Source: an uncultured Burkholderiales bacterium (GTDB lineage Bacteria > Pseudomonadota > Gammaproteobacteria > Burkholderiales > Burkholderiaceae_C). Taken from it: DNA of 64,000 nucleotides. Numbering within the stretch: the stretch's first letter is position 1; each line of letters starts with the position of its first letter. The notes beneath the pieces are model-generated. The model was not told the origin of the DNA. It saw only the letters and a list, made by a program, of their open reading frames with translations, and made no database searches. Positions 16,747-26,172 of this stretch are shown here, piece by piece. The translations under genes and the position numbers were made by a program. Location of the stretch: positions 1 through 64,000 of the forward strand of contig CAISMH010000014.1 in assembly GCA_903886485.1 (NCBI GenBank), read 5' to 3'.

Positions 16747-17601
16747 ATGGAAATGAACAAACAACTTTATGTGAGACGCCGTGTCACCAGCTTGCTGGGC
16801 TTGGCGTTTTCTATGGCCGCCATGGCTGTCGGTTTGGCGGTGTTGCTTTGGATTTTGTATGTGTTGTTTGCCAACGGCCTGTCGGCCTTGGATGCGCACC
16901 TGCTCACCAGCGATACCCCCGCACCCGGCACCGAAGGTGGAGGCTTGCGCAACGCGATTGTGGGCAGCTTGATGATCGTGGGCTTGACCGTGGTGGTGGC
17001 CACGCCTGTGGGCATCTTGGCAGGCATCTATTTGACCGAGTACGGTGATGAAAGCAAAACAGCAGAGCTGACGCGTTTTGTCACGGACATCATGTTGTCC
17101 GCACCCTCCATCGTGCTGGGCTTGTTTGTGTATGCGATTGCTGTGGCCACGGTGGGCAACTTCTCGGGCTATGCCGGTAGTTTGGCGCTGTCGTTGATTG
17201 CTGTCCCAGTCATCATGCGCACCACCGAAAACATGTTGCGTTTGGTTCCCGGAAGCTTGCGTGAGGCCGCCTTTGCGCTGGGGGCACCGCGTTGGAAGGT
17301 GTCCACCTTCATCACCTTGCGCGCTGCGCGCAGTGGCGTGATGACGGGACTGTTGTTGGCGGTTGCGCGTATCAGTGGCGAAACAGCGCCCTTGTTGTTC
17401 ACCGCCTTGAACAACCAATTTTTCAGCACCGACATGGGGGCGCCCATGGCTAACTTGCCCGTGGTGATTTTCCAGTTCGCCATGAGTCCTTATGACAACT
17501 GGGTGCGTTTGGCTTGGGCCGGTGCGCTCCTGATCACGTTGACCGTGCTCGTGCTCAATATCTTGGCGCGTGTTTTCTTCCGCGAAAAAGTCAGCTCCTA
17601 A
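16747..17601 (+). CDS. pstA: Phosphate ABC transporter permease PstA
   Basis: Second permease subunit (284 aa, six helices). Recognisable parts are [52 protein letters not shown] and the ATPase-contacting loop [23 protein letters not shown], followed by [14 protein letters not shown]. It begins 10 nt after pstC and is followed by pstB, so all transporter subunits are in one transcript. Confidence 0.96.
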   Translation: MEMNKQLYVRRRVTSLLGLAFSMAAMAVGLAVLLWILYVLFANGLSALDAHLLTSDTPAPGTEGGGLRNAIVGSLMIVGLTVVVATPVGILAGIYLTEYGDESKTAELTRFVTDIMLSAPSIVLGLFVYAIAVATVGNFSGYAGSLALSLIAVPVIMRTTENMLRLVPGSLREAAFALGAPRWKVSTFITLRAARSGVMTGLLLAVARISGETAPLLFTALNNQFFSTDMGAPMANLPVVIFQFAMSPYDNWVRLAWAGALLITLTVLVLNILARVFFREKVSS

Positions 17602-17621
17602 TTTCACTTGGAAATTCAAAA

Positions 17622-18398
17622 ATGTCTGAAATCAAACCCGCACCTAAAAACGCCATCGAAGTTCGCGATCTGAATTTCTTTTACGGCAAGTTCCAAGGCC
17701 TTCGCAACGTCACGATGGACATTGCCGAGCGCAAGGTCACGGCTTTCATCGGCCCCTCTGGGTGTGGCAAGTCCACCTTGTTGCGCACCTTGAACCGCAT
17801 GTACAGCCTTTACCCAGGTCAACGCGCCGAGGGTGAAATCAATTTTTATGGCCAAAATATTTTGGATCCAGGACAAGACCTGAACCTCTTGCGTGCGCGC
17901 ATCGGCATGGTGTTTCAAAAGCCAACACCGTTTCCCATGACCATTTACGACAACATCGCTTTTGGCGTGCGTTTGTATGAAAACCTCAGCAAAAGTGACA
18001 TGGACGACCGCGTGGAATGGGCCCTCACCAAGGCCGCCTTGTGGACCGAAGTGAAAGACAAATTGGGTCAAAACGGCTTGTCACTCTCTGGTGGTCAGCA
18101 GCAGCGCTTGTGCATTGCGCGCAGTGTGGCGGTGAAGCCCTCGGTGTTGTTGTTGGATGAACCCACGTCTGCACTTGACCCTATTTCTACAGGCAAGGTG
18201 GAAGAGTTGGTGCATGAGTTGAAGGCGGACTACACCATCGCCATCGTGACCCACAACATGCAGCAAGCGGCGCGTTGCAGCGACTACACCGCCTACATGT
18301 ATTTGGGCGAGTTGGTGGAGTTTGGTGAGACAGAACAAATTTTCTTCAAGCCCAACAAAACAGCCACTGAAGACTACATCACGGGCCGCTTCGGCTAA
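17622..18398 (+). CDS. pstB: Phosphate ABC transporter ATP-binding protein
   Basis: ATPase subunit (258 aa) powering phosphate import. The Walker A motif is GPSGCGKST, the signature [17 protein letters not shown], the Walker [13 protein letters not shown] and the switch His is in VTHNM. ATG 17622 gives the standard start [21 protein letters not shown]; the longer frame from 17514 lies inside pstA and is rejected. phoU follows 15 nt downstream. Confidence 0.98.
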   Translation: MSEIKPAPKNAIEVRDLNFFYGKFQGLRNVTMDIAERKVTAFIGPSGCGKSTLLRTLNRMYSLYPGQRAEGEINFYGQNILDPGQDLNLLRARIGMVFQKPTPFPMTIYDNIAFGVRLYENLSKSDMDDRVEWALTKAALWTEVKDKLGQNGLSLSGGQQQRLCIARSVAVKPSVLLLDEPTSALDPISTGKVEELVHELKADYTIAIVTHNMQQAARCSDYTAYMYLGELVEFGETEQIFFKPNKTATEDYITGRFG

Positions 18399-18413
18399 TA
18401 GGAGATACGTACC

Positions 18414-19115
18414 ATGTCAGAAAAACACCTGTCCTCACAGTTCGATTCCGATCTCAACAACATCTCCTCGCACGTGATGGAGTTGGGTGGTTTGGTCGAG
18501 TCTCAAATTCGTCAAGCCGTGTATGCCTTGTCTCAGTTCAGCCCAGAAGCGGCAGAAGACGTCTTGGTCACTGAAAACAAAGTCAACAGCTTGGAAGTCG
18601 AAATCGACCGAGAAATTGCCTCTGTCATTGGTCGTCGCCAGCCCACCGCGCGAGATTTGCGTTTGCTCATGGCCATGTCTAAAACCACGGCCAATCTGGA
18701 GCGCGTGGGAGACGAAGCCGCCAAGATTGCGCGCATGGTCAAGTCCATCATTGAGAGTTCTGCGCCTCGCTCATTGCCCTCGAGTGATTTGCGTGTGTCC
18801 GCCGAATTAGCCTCTGGTTTGTTGCGTAAAGCCTTGGATGCTTTCGCCCGTCTCGATGTGCCGATGGCGGTCAGCATCTTGCGTGAAGACAATGAAATTG
18901 ACCAAGAGTTTGATGGCTTTGTGCGCAAGCTCATCACCTACATGATGGAAGACCCACGCACCATCTCGGCCAGCTTGGATTTGTTGTTCATTGCCAAAGC
19001 CATCGAGCGCATTGGTGACCACGCGAAAAACATTGCTGAATTCATCATCTACATCGTCAAGGGCGAAGACGTGCGTCACACTCCTTTGGCCGATGTTGAA
19101 TCGTCCATGAGCTGA
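18414..19115 (+). CDS. phoU: Phosphate signalling regulator PhoU
   Basis: Helical regulator (233 aa) that links PstSCAB activity to the PhoR kinase and prevents Pho induction when phosphate is plentiful. It has the two PhoU repeats with acidic metal-cluster motifs ERVGDEAAKIA in repeat 1 and ERIGDHAKNIAEFI in repeat 2. AGGAG precedes ATG 18414. It lies between pstB and phoB, the common betaproteobacterial arrangement. Confidence 0.97.
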   Translation: MSEKHLSSQFDSDLNNISSHVMELGGLVESQIRQAVYALSQFSPEAAEDVLVTENKVNSLEVEIDREIASVIGRRQPTARDLRLLMAMSKTTANLERVGDEAAKIARMVKSIIESSAPRSLPSSDLRVSAELASGLLRKALDAFARLDVPMAVSILREDNEIDQEFDGFVRKLITYMMEDPRTISASLDLLFIAKAIERIGDHAKNIAEFIIYIVKGEDVRHTPLADVESSMS

Positions 19116-19132
19116 TTGAAAGTTAACCGACG

Positions 19133-19819
19133 ATGAAAGTTGCACGTGTTTTGGTGGTTGAGGATGAGTCGGCGATCGCTGAACTCATCTCAATCAATTT
19201 GCGTCATCACGGCATGCTGCCTCTGTTGGCGGGGGACGGCGTGGCTGCGCAAAAGCACATCGATGAGGTGTTGCCGGATGTGATCTTGTTGGATTGGATG
19301 CTGCCAGGTCAAAGCGGTTTGGAATTGGCGCGTCGTTGGCGGGCTGACCCACGCACCAAGACCACGCCGATTTTGATGCTCACCGCACGCGGCGATGAGC
19401 CGGACAAAATTGCAGGCCTCGACGCAGGTGCTGACGACTACATCACCAAACCCTTTTCTACGCAAGAGCTGTTGGCACGCATCCGTGCCGTGCTGCGCCG
19501 ACGTGCGCCAGAGCAAGCCAGTGATGTGGTGCGCATCGGTGCGTTGCAATTGGATGGGGCCACACACCGTGTGAGCTTTCATGATCAAGCCATCAAACTT
19601 GGGCCCACCGAGTTCAAACTATTGAACTACTTGATGCACCATGCCGAGCGTGTGCACAGCCGCAGTCAACTGCTTGACCGCGTGTGGGGGGATCATGTGT
19701 TCATTGAAGAGCGCACCGTGGATGTGCACGTGAAGCGTTTGCGAGAGGCCTTGGGTGAGGCAGGAAGCATGGTCGAGACGGTTCGTGGCGTAGGATACAG
19801 GATCACTCACCAACCCTAA
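19133..19819 (+). CDS. phoB: Phosphate regulon response regulator PhoB
   Basis: OmpR-class activator (228 aa) of the phosphate starvation regulon. The receiver has the acidic pair in VVEDES, the phosphoacceptor Asp in DVILLDWMLPG, Thr in LMLTARG and Lys in ITKPF. The winged helix ends with the usual HVKRLREAL and VRGVGYRI. It is expected to bind the TGTCAY-N5-TKTCAC sites found at many promoters of this window. It starts 17 nt after phoU and precedes phoR. Confidence 0.97.
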   Translation: MKVARVLVVEDESAIAELISINLRHHGMLPLLAGDGVAAQKHIDEVLPDVILLDWMLPGQSGLELARRWRADPRTKTTPILMLTARGDEPDKIAGLDAGADDYITKPFSTQELLARIRAVLRRRAPEQASDVVRIGALQLDGATHRVSFHDQAIKLGPTEFKLLNYLMHHAERVHSRSQLLDRVWGDHVFIEERTVDVHVKRLREALGEAGSMVETVRGVGYRITHQP

Positions 19820-19836
19820 GCCCTCACAAGGTTCAC

Positions 19837-21186
19837 GTGATCAGCCGCTTCTTTTCATATTTTTCTCTCTTAGCCCTGGGTGCCGCCATTGGTTTTTCTT
19901 GGGCGGTCATGCGAGACATCACCCAACCTGTCATCTATTTATTGGCAGGCGCGTTGATCGCCGGCATTGTTTGGATGTTGATTGACGCTTGGCGCGGATA
20001 CCGTGTGCGTTCTTGGTTGCGTCATGGCGACTTGGCCATCGCACCCCAAATGTCAGGCTGGTGGGACGTGCTTTTGGAGCGTGTGCGCAAACTCTTGCGT
20101 GAACGTGAGCGCAGCATCGATGCCAGTGAGCAGCGCCTGAAAGATTTTTTATCTGCCATTCAAGCGTCGCCCAATGGGGTGGTCATGCTCGATGCCCATG
20201 CGCAAATTGAATGGTGTAACCAAACAGCCGCTGAGCAACTCGGCATTCATCCTGAGCGAGATGTGATGCAGCGCATTGGCAATTTATTGCGCGACCCGAT
20301 ATTCACGGCGTATATGGCGGTGGAGTACCCCACGGAGCCCGTGGTGATGGCAGGACGCAAACATCGCGTGGATCGCCCCGTTCGCATCGCTGTGCAACGC
20401 CATCGCTATGGCGAAGGCAAACAACTGTTACTCACCCGTGATGTCACGATGTTGGAACAGGCGGAGGCCATGCGACGTGACTTTGTGGCCAATGTGTCGC
20501 ATGAAATCCGAACACCTTTGACGGTGATGTCTGGTTTTGTTGAAACACTTCAAACCTTGAAATTGAGTGCGGATGAACAAAATCGTTATTTGTCTTTGAT
20601 GGCGATACAAGCCGATCGCATGCAAGGGCTTGTCGAGGACTTGCTGACGCTATCGCGCTTAGAGGGCAGTCCAGTTCCTAGCTTGCATCACGTTTTGCGA
20701 TTGGCAGATTTGATGCGCTCATGTGAGCAAGAAGCACAAGGCTTGTCTGCCAGTCTTGCTAACGGTGGACAACCGCAAGTGATTGAATTTCGCATCAAGC
20801 CTGAGTTGATCGATGTCAATTTGATCGGCGAGATTCGCGAGCTACAAAGTGCGCTCTCCAACTTGGTCAGCAATGCGGTGCGCTACACCCCAGCAGGCGG
20901 ACGCATTCAAGTTGCGGTCGATCATGACGGGGAAGGGCATTTACGAATTGATGTGAGAGACACGGGTACCGGCATTGCACCCGAGCACCTGCCACGTTTG
21001 ACCGAGCGTTTTTACCGGGTCGATCGCAGTCGTTCGCGCGAGTCCGGTGGCACGGGATTGGGCTTAGCGATTGTCAAACACGTGATGCAGCGTCACGGTG
21101 GCAGTTTGTCGATTTCAAGTGAGTTGGGTCAAGGCTCGTGCTTCACTTTGACCTTCCCAGCAGCACGCTGGCGGCTTCACGATTGA
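19837..21186 (+). CDS. phoR: Phosphate regulon sensor histidine kinase PhoR
   Basis: Membrane sensor kinase (449 aa). Two adjacent N-terminal helices (about residues 5-50), a basic linker, a PAS domain (LSAIQASPNGVVMLDAHAQIEWCN) and the kinase core follow. The phosphoacceptor is His222 in VANVSHEIRTPL; the N box is LVSNAVRYTP; the G boxes are RDTGTGIAPEHLP and GGTGLGLAIV. The start is GTG 19837 with AAGG upstream. As in other PhoR proteins there is no periplasmic sensor domain, in line with signalling through PstSCAB-PhoU. Confidence 0.96.
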   Translation: MISRFFSYFSLLALGAAIGFSWAVMRDITQPVIYLLAGALIAGIVWMLIDAWRGYRVRSWLRHGDLAIAPQMSGWWDVLLERVRKLLRERERSIDASEQRLKDFLSAIQASPNGVVMLDAHAQIEWCNQTAAEQLGIHPERDVMQRIGNLLRDPIFTAYMAVEYPTEPVVMAGRKHRVDRPVRIAVQRHRYGEGKQLLLTRDVTMLEQAEAMRRDFVANVSHEIRTPLTVMSGFVETLQTLKLSADEQNRYLSLMAIQADRMQGLVEDLLTLSRLEGSPVPSLHHVLRLADLMRSCEQEAQGLSASLANGGQPQVIEFRIKPELIDVNLIGEIRELQSALSNLVSNAVRYTPAGGRIQVAVDHDGEGHLRIDVRDTGTGIAPEHLPRLTERFYRVDRSRSRESGGTGLGLAIVKHVMQRHGGSLSISSELGQGSCFTLTFPAARWRLHD

Positions 21187-21401
21187 GTCGCGACCACGCG
21201 ACATTCACCGCAAAAAAAGTGATTGGCATTTAAAAATCGGCGAAAAGAGCCGCTGGACCTCGGCTTGTGTGTTCCGCATTTGATGCAACTCATCATTTCG
21301 CCAGTTCTGCCGGTACCCTCGAATGGAGAGCCATTTTTCTTGCGGCTGTAGCGCAAACCATCGTCTTTGATTTCAGAGGTTTCGTGCTTGTGATACGTCA
21401 T
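21177..21401 (-). CDS. Small zinc-ribbon-like conserved protein
   Basis: A 74-residue basic protein with two Cys pairs, SCIKCGTHKPR and FFCGECR, separated by about 20 residues (FLNANHF), which predicts one zinc site. I know no function; short proteins with this CIKCGxHKPR pattern occur in Comamonadaceae. ATG 21401. The 3' end overlaps the phoR 3' end by 10 bp in convergent orientation. It lies 18 bp downstream of the CorA-like gene on the same strand and may be co-transcribed with it. Confidence 0.6.
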   Translation of the reverse strand: MTYHKHETSEIKDDGLRYSRKKNGSPFEGTGRTGEMMSCIKCGTHKPRSSGSFRRFLNANHFFCGECRVVATQS

Positions 21402-21419
21402 ACGAGCGATCCTTGTCAG

Positions 21420-22712
21420 TTATTTTTTCAGTCGTCGTTTTTCAAAATGCTTGAGAAGCACGTACGTGATCAGACCGATGAATGCGGACCCTATTAAAAA
21501 GCTGCCGTATGCCAATGGCCAAGGTATCCCTTGCGTCATCATTGAAAATTCAGACATGCCGCCTACCCCTGCCAATATGTTGATCGGCATGAATACGACG
21601 CTGAATACGGTGAGCTGATTCACGCGTTTGTTTTGGTTGATGTTGATGAAACCGATGGTGGCATCCATCAGGAAATTAATCTTGTCAAACAAGAACGCGG
21701 TGTGGCTGTTCAATGAGTCAATGTTGCGAAGAATTTGTTTGGCATCAGAAATTTGATCTGTTGTGAGCAAACGCCCACGCATCAAAAAACTCAACGCACG
21801 TTGTGTGTCCAAAATATTGCTGCGGATACGACCGTTTTGATCTTCTTCTTCCGCAATGTCGGCCAAGATGCCTGCCGCTTCTTGGTCGGTGATGGCTTCG
21901 CTCAAAACATGACGCCCCACCACGCCAAGCTTGGCATAGATATTTTCAAGCGAGTCAGCTGAGACTTCGACATCTGCGCCGTAGAGGTCCAATAAAAGAT
22001 CAACACAGTCCGTCACATAGCCAGGCTGTGTGAGTGCCCTGCGACGTTGCAGTCGAAACACCGCAAGCTCTTCATTGCGCAAAGAAAACAAAATACCGCC
22101 ATGCAAGATGAATGCGACGGGGACACTTTTGGAGTGGCCATCGCGATCAAACAAGAAGTTGGAATGCAGATGAATGTCATCGTTTTCTTCGACATGAAAT
22201 CGCGCACTGACTTCCAAATCCGTGGCTTCTATCGGGTCTGGGAGTTCGACACCAAAGTGTGAGCCCACAAAGACGCGCTCGGCTTTCGAAGAGTTGATTA
22301 AATCGACCCAAATTGGTTTGGCTCCTTCCAAGTCTTTGCGACCTGAAATGGACATGTTTTTCAGTCGCCCATCGGAGAGTTCATAGACATTGATCTTGCT
22401 CGCTTCAAAATCGGGCTGCCTATCACCCGCAATGGCGATGCGACGTTCATCCGATATTTCCCACAGCACATCGTTTTCTCGGTCGGATGGAATCTTGCCC
22501 CACAGTTTTTGCGCATCTTCTACAGGCAAGGCATCGAGGTAGCCGCCCAACTCGGTCACGCTTTGTGTCGCAATGAAGTTCTGCAACTCTGCATCATGCT
22601 GCTTGTGAAGCAAGCTTGTCACCACCTCATGCTTGTGCATGTGTTGGTTGTGAACCATGCCATCCACGAGTTTTTGTTTATTCAGCATACCGATTAATTT
22701 TTGAAGTGACAT
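21420..22712 (-). CDS. CorA-type divalent cation transporter with an MgtE-N-like domain
   Basis: A 430-residue protein. Residues about 30-100 resemble the MgtE intracellular N domain (helical pairs such as VTELGGYLDALPVEDAQKLWGKIP). The rest is a CorA-like cytoplasmic domain with two C-terminal helices. The canonical YGMN pore signature is replaced by GGMS in AGVGGMSEFSMM, so ion selectivity may differ. Mg2+ is the likely substrate, but Zn2+ or another cation cannot be excluded. It lies 69 nt downstream of dgkA on the same strand and may share its Pho-box promoter, giving Mg2+ for polyphosphate and ATP balance. Confidence 0.82.
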   Translation of the reverse strand: MSLQKLIGMLNKQKLVDGMVHNQHMHKHEVVTSLLHKQHDAELQNFIATQSVTELGGYLDALPVEDAQKLWGKIPSDRENDVLWEISDERRIAIAGDRQPDFEASKINVYELSDGRLKNMSISGRKDLEGAKPIWVDLINSSKAERVFVGSHFGVELPDPIEATDLEVSARFHVEENDDIHLHSNFLFDRDGHSKSVPVAFILHGGILFSLRNEELAVFRLQRRRALTQPGYVTDCVDLLLDLYGADVEVSADSLENIYAKLGVVGRHVLSEAITDQEAAGILADIAEEEDQNGRIRSNILDTQRALSFLMRGRLLTTDQISDAKQILRNIDSLNSHTAFLFDKINFLMDATIGFININQNKRVNQLTVFSVVFMPINILAGVGGMSEFSMMTQGIPWPLAYGSFLIGSAFIGLITYVLLKHFEKRRLKK

Positions 22713-22781
22713 GGCTTAGCAACGCAGATCGATGCAAGTGGGGTTTGTGAGCTACGACCTTGCATTGCCGTATTGCGCATT

Positions 22782-23177
22782 TCACATGGCGTGCGAAAGT
22801 TTCAAAAATAAGGCGCTTAGCCAAATACCCATGCAAAGAAGAATGCTCAACAGCACAGCTGCACTGCCCAAGTCTTTGCATCGCTTGGACAGGTCGTGCC
22901 ACTGCGGTCCAACGCGATCAATGGCGGACTCGAGGCCTGTATTGAGAAGTTCTACTGTCAAAACAAAAATAACCGATCCTGAAAGAAGTGCGATCTCAAC
23001 CCAGTTTTGACCTAAGAAAAATGACGCAGGAATGAGCACAAACGCCAGATACGCCTCTTGCTTGAACGCGGGCTCATACATCGCAGCTTGCAAGCCTTGG
23101 ATGGAGTATCCAAACGCATGGATCACACGGTTGATGCCACGCCGTTGTTTTTGCAGGTTTTCGTGGATCTGATTCAT
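22782..23177 (-). CDS. dgkA: Diacylglycerol kinase
   Basis: Small integral-membrane kinase (131 aa, three helices) that phosphorylates diacylglycerol to phosphatidic acid. Key residues are in the family core: QEAYLAFVLI, ELLNTGLESAIDRVG (catalytic Glu/Asn region) and KDLGSAAVLLS. ATG 23177. A Pho box on the minus strand lies 24 bp upstream, tying it to the phosphate regulon; DAG released by the PlcP-like phospholipase of this cluster would be a natural substrate. Confidence 0.95.
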   Translation of the reverse strand: MNQIHENLQKQRRGINRVIHAFGYSIQGLQAAMYEPAFKQEAYLAFVLIPASFFLGQNWVEIALLSGSVIFVLTVELLNTGLESAIDRVGPQWHDLSKRCKDLGSAAVLLSILLCMGIWLSALFLKLSHAM

Positions 23178-23200
23178 CGATTAAGAATTTACAGATGTTT

Positions 23201-23218
23201 TGTGACAGTCGTATGAAA
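23201..23218 (-). promoter_or_regulatory. Pho box upstream of dgkA
   Basis: Read on the minus strand: TTTCAT-ACGAC-TGTCACA, with the 11-bp period of PhoB sites, starting 24 bp from the dgkA start codon. Confidence 0.75.
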
Positions 23219-23235
23219 ACGAGGGCGCTTGAGGC

Positions 23236-24129
23236 TCATCCATAAATCTCTGGAACGATCATCGAGTCTGGCACGGGGTGGCGTATGTAATCAGGATTGC
23301 GAACACGTGCAGGTAAATCAATCTCTGGATGTTCAATCTCGTGGTAGCCAAAGTGCGTCAATAAATGGTGAATGCAATTCAAACGGGCACTTTTTTTGTC
23401 CACGGCCTGAACCACCCACCATGGGGCTTCTGGAATGTGTGTGCGCTCAATCATGGTTTCTTTGGCGACGGTGTAATCTTCCCAGCGGCGACGGCTTTCT
23501 AAATCCATGGGGCTGAGTTTCCATTGCTTCAATGGATCGTGAATACGTCCCAAGAATCGCGCATGCTGCTCGTCATCGGTGATGGAAAACCAATATTTGA
23601 TGAGGGTGATGCCGCTGCGTGCCAGCATCTTTTCGAACTCTGGAACCGTGCGAAAGAATTCTTCGTATTCATCGTCGTTGCAAAAGCCCATGACGCGTTC
23701 AACGCCTGCCCGGTTGTACCAACTGCGATCAAACAACACAATTTCACCAGCAGCGGGCAAGTGCGCCACATAGCGCTGGAAATACCACTGTGTGCGCTCT
23801 CGGTCGTTTGGGGCGGGGAGGGCTGCGACGCGACACACGCGAGGATTCAATCGTTGCGTGATGCGTTTGATGACGCCACCTTTGCCTGCTGCATCCCGAC
23901 CCTCAAACAAGATCACTACTTTTTGTTTGGTAGCGACCACCCAGTCTTGGAGCTTGACCAACTCACCTTGTAGACGAAGTAGTTCACGGAAATATTTGAC
24001 GCGATTGCTGTGATGGTTGTGATCGCCATCCTCATCCATCGACATCTCGAGCTCTTCATCGAGTGTGTCCAAGATGTCATCGCGCAAGCGTTGAATTTGT
24101 TCTTCGTCGAGTTGTTTTTTGTCGCTCAT
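23236..24129 (-). CDS. ppk2: Polyphosphate kinase 2
   Basis: PPK2 enzyme (297 aa) that transfers phosphate between polyphosphate and nucleotides. It has Walker A EGRDAAGKGG, Walker B-like VLFDRSWYNRAGVE, and the lid region ARFLGRIHDPLKQWKLSPMD typical of the one-domain class. ATG 24129 with AAGGAA upstream is preferred; an in-frame ATG at 24171 would add 14 residues. It faces the TRAP lipoprotein gene across a region with a Pho box. Class I PPK2s usually make GTP/ATP from polyP, or the reverse; direction is not deducible here. Confidence 0.95.
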   Translation of the reverse strand: MSDKKQLDEEQIQRLRDDILDTLDEELEMSMDEDGDHNHHSNRVKYFRELLRLQGELVKLQDWVVATKQKVVILFEGRDAAGKGGVIKRITQRLNPRVCRVAALPAPNDRERTQWYFQRYVAHLPAAGEIVLFDRSWYNRAGVERVMGFCNDDEYEEFFRTVPEFEKMLARSGITLIKYWFSITDDEQHARFLGRIHDPLKQWKLSPMDLESRRRWEDYTVAKETMIERTHIPEAPWWVVQAVDKKSARLNCIHHLLTHFGYHEIEHPEIDLPARVRNPDYIRHPVPDSMIVPEIYG

Positions 24130-24184
24130 GTGAATTTCCTTTGCACACATCATGGACGACGACTGTTTCAACTTGATGACGTTG

Positions 24185-24202
24185 TGTCACTGAATATTCA
24201 CA
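24185..24202 (+). promoter_or_regulatory. Pho box in the ppk2/tatT divergent region
   Basis: TGTCAC-TGAAT-ATTCACA on the plus strand, 57 bp before the TRAP lipoprotein start. It is very similar to the olsB site. It can serve the plus-strand TRAP operon and possibly ppk2 on the other side. Confidence 0.7.
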
Positions 24203-24258
24203 CGGCAGATTTACATTTTTCCTATTGTGTTGTCCGCTCATCATCCAGAAGTGCCCCT

Positions 24259-25137
24259 ATGACTTACCGCCGTCTGACTTTCCTCGTGGCACTCGCATTC
24301 ATCCTGTCTGGTTGTGCCGTCCGCCCATTTGTGGTGAACCAAACGGCAGATGCTTTATCGGCGCAATCCATGTCGAGCGAAGATGACTTGGCACTTGCAC
24401 GTGAAGCCAGTGCTTTTTATTTGAAGTTTTCAGAATCTGTCTTGAAAGAAACACCGGGGCATCTGAAGTTGGCAGAGACCGTGTCCGCTGGGTTCACGCA
24501 ATACGCCTACGCCTTTGTGGCTTTTGAGGCCGAAAAAATAGATGCTAAAAATCCCACAGCTGCGGCAGAGCTGCGTGAGCGTGCGGCCAGACTTTACGCG
24601 CGCGCACACCGACATGCCATGGCTGCGCTAGAGCGACGTGATGCTGGATTTTCACAGGCGCTGAGACAAGGCGATGTGAAAAAACATCCCCATTTGACGC
24701 AAGCTCAGGTGCCACTGGCTTATTGGGCCGCGGCCTCCTTAGGGGGGTGGATTTCCATGTCCAAAGACGATCCAGAGCTGGTGGCTGATTTGCCACTATC
24801 AATTCGCTTGGCTGATCTGGCTTGGCAAGTCGATCCCTCCTATGGTCAAGGTGCATTGGCGAGTTTGATGGGCACCCTGGAGGCCGCACGTGTGGGTGGC
24901 TCACGTCAAAAGGCTGAAAGCTATTTTGATCAAGCGATGGCAATGGGCCAAGGACTTGAGGCTGGCCCTTACGTGGCCAAAGCAGAGAGCTTGGCATTGC
25001 CGTCCGACAACCGAAAACTGTTTGAGCAACTGCTGCGGCAAGCCTTGGACATCAGCAAGCAGCATCGCAGCTTGCAAAACGAAGTGATGCGTGAGCGTGC
25101 CCAATGGTTGCTTGCATCTGTCGATGATCTTTTCTGA
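24259..25137 (+). CDS. TRAP transporter TatT-component lipoprotein
   Basis: A lipoprotein (292 aa): signal peptide with lipobox LSGC (FILSGCAV), then an all-helical TPR-like domain. It matches the TatT family (Treponema Tp0956 type), a trimeric TPR protein that binds the TRAP substrate-binding subunit; such systems are called TPAT-TRAP. ATG 24259 gives a proper signal sequence; the frame is open to 24010 but that part is antisense to ppk2. The dctP and fused dctQM genes follow directly. Substrate unknown; hydrophobic ligands have been proposed for the family. Confidence 0.85.
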   Translation: MTYRRLTFLVALAFILSGCAVRPFVVNQTADALSAQSMSSEDDLALAREASAFYLKFSESVLKETPGHLKLAETVSAGFTQYAYAFVAFEAEKIDAKNPTAAAELRERAARLYARAHRHAMAALERRDAGFSQALRQGDVKKHPHLTQAQVPLAYWAAASLGGWISMSKDDPELVADLPLSIRLADLAWQVDPSYGQGALASLMGTLEAARVGGSRQKAESYFDQAMAMGQGLEAGPYVAKAESLALPSDNRKLFEQLLRQALDISKQHRSLQNEVMRERAQWLLASVDDLF

Positions 25138-25146
25138 AAGTATTGA

Positions 25147-26172
25147 ATGTCTTCACTGTTCAAAAAATGTTTACACATGGTGGTGGTTTTGGGTTTGTTA
25201 GGTGGCCAGACGCTGGCTTGGTCTGCCGGCAATCAACAGTTGCGCTTAGGGACTTTGGCGCCCAAAAATTCCTTGTATCACCGTCAGTTGATGGACGTCG
25301 CAGAAGCGTGGCGTTCAGCGCAAGGTGGCAATGCCAAATTCGTGGTGTTCCCCGATGGCAGTCAAGGCGGGGAGACCGAACTGGCACGCCGCATGCGCAT
25401 TGGACAGTTGCAAGGCGCCTTGTTGTCAGTGGTGGGCTTGCGTGAAATCGAACCCTCGATTGCAGCCTTGCAGTCCATGCCCTTGTTGTTCAAGTCATGG
25501 GATGAGGTGGATTACGTGCGTGAAAAAATGCGCCCAGCCATGGAGAAAAAATTTCTCGACAAAGGCTTCGTGGTGTTGGCTTGGGGGGACGCGGGTTGGG
25601 TGCGCTTTTTCTCAAAGGAGCCTGCGTTCAAGCCTGAGGACTATCAAAAAATGAAGTTCTTTGCATGGGGTGGAGAAGCAGACCAACAAGAAATCATGAA
25701 GAGCATGGGCTATACGCCCGTGCCCTTGGAAACCAGCGACATCTTGCCTTCGGTTCAAACCGGCATGATCAATGTGGTGCCTTCCACACCTTATTTTGCG
25801 TTGGCCAGTCAGGTCTACACCATGGCTCCGAATATGTTGGAAATTAACTGGGCTCCCATCGTGGGGGCCTTGGTGGTGACCAAAAAAGCGTGGGATGACA
25901 TGACGCCTGAAACACAGGCGGCCGTTCGGCTTGCCAGTGACAAGGCGGGCGCACAAATTCGTAGCAAGGCGCGTCTAGAGGTGGAAGAGGCGGTGGAGGC
26001 CATGAAAAAACGTGGCTTGGTGGTGAACAAGCCCAATGCCGAGCAGATGCGTGCGTGGAATGAGTTGGCTGAAAAGCTTTACCCACGTATCCGTGGCACT
26101 TTGGTGCCCGCTGAGACTTTTGATGAAGTATTCCGGCACTTGAAGGCATACCGGTCGGGAAAAACTAAATGA
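25147..26172 (+). CDS. TRAP transporter substrate-binding protein (DctP family)
   Basis: Periplasmic solute receptor (341 aa) with a signal peptide ending about LAWSAG. Typical DctP features are LRLGTLAPKNSLYHRQL, the region GQLQGALLSVVGL, and the hinge segment with GWVRFFSKEP and AWGGEADQQEIMKSMGYTPVPLE. The Arg usually binding a carboxylate is not evident where expected, so the substrate may not be a simple C4-dicarboxylate. It overlaps the permease gene by 4 nt (ATGA). Confidence 0.9.
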   Translation: MSSLFKKCLHMVVVLGLLGGQTLAWSAGNQQLRLGTLAPKNSLYHRQLMDVAEAWRSAQGGNAKFVVFPDGSQGGETELARRMRIGQLQGALLSVVGLREIEPSIAALQSMPLLFKSWDEVDYVREKMRPAMEKKFLDKGFVVLAWGDAGWVRFFSKEPAFKPEDYQKMKFFAWGGEADQQEIMKSMGYTPVPLETSDILPSVQTGMINVVPSTPYFALASQVYTMAPNMLEINWAPIVGALVVTKKAWDDMTPETQAAVRLASDKAGAQIRSKARLEVEEAVEAMKKRGLVVNKPNAEQMRAWNELAEKLYPRIRGTLVPAETFDEVFRHLKAYRSGKTK

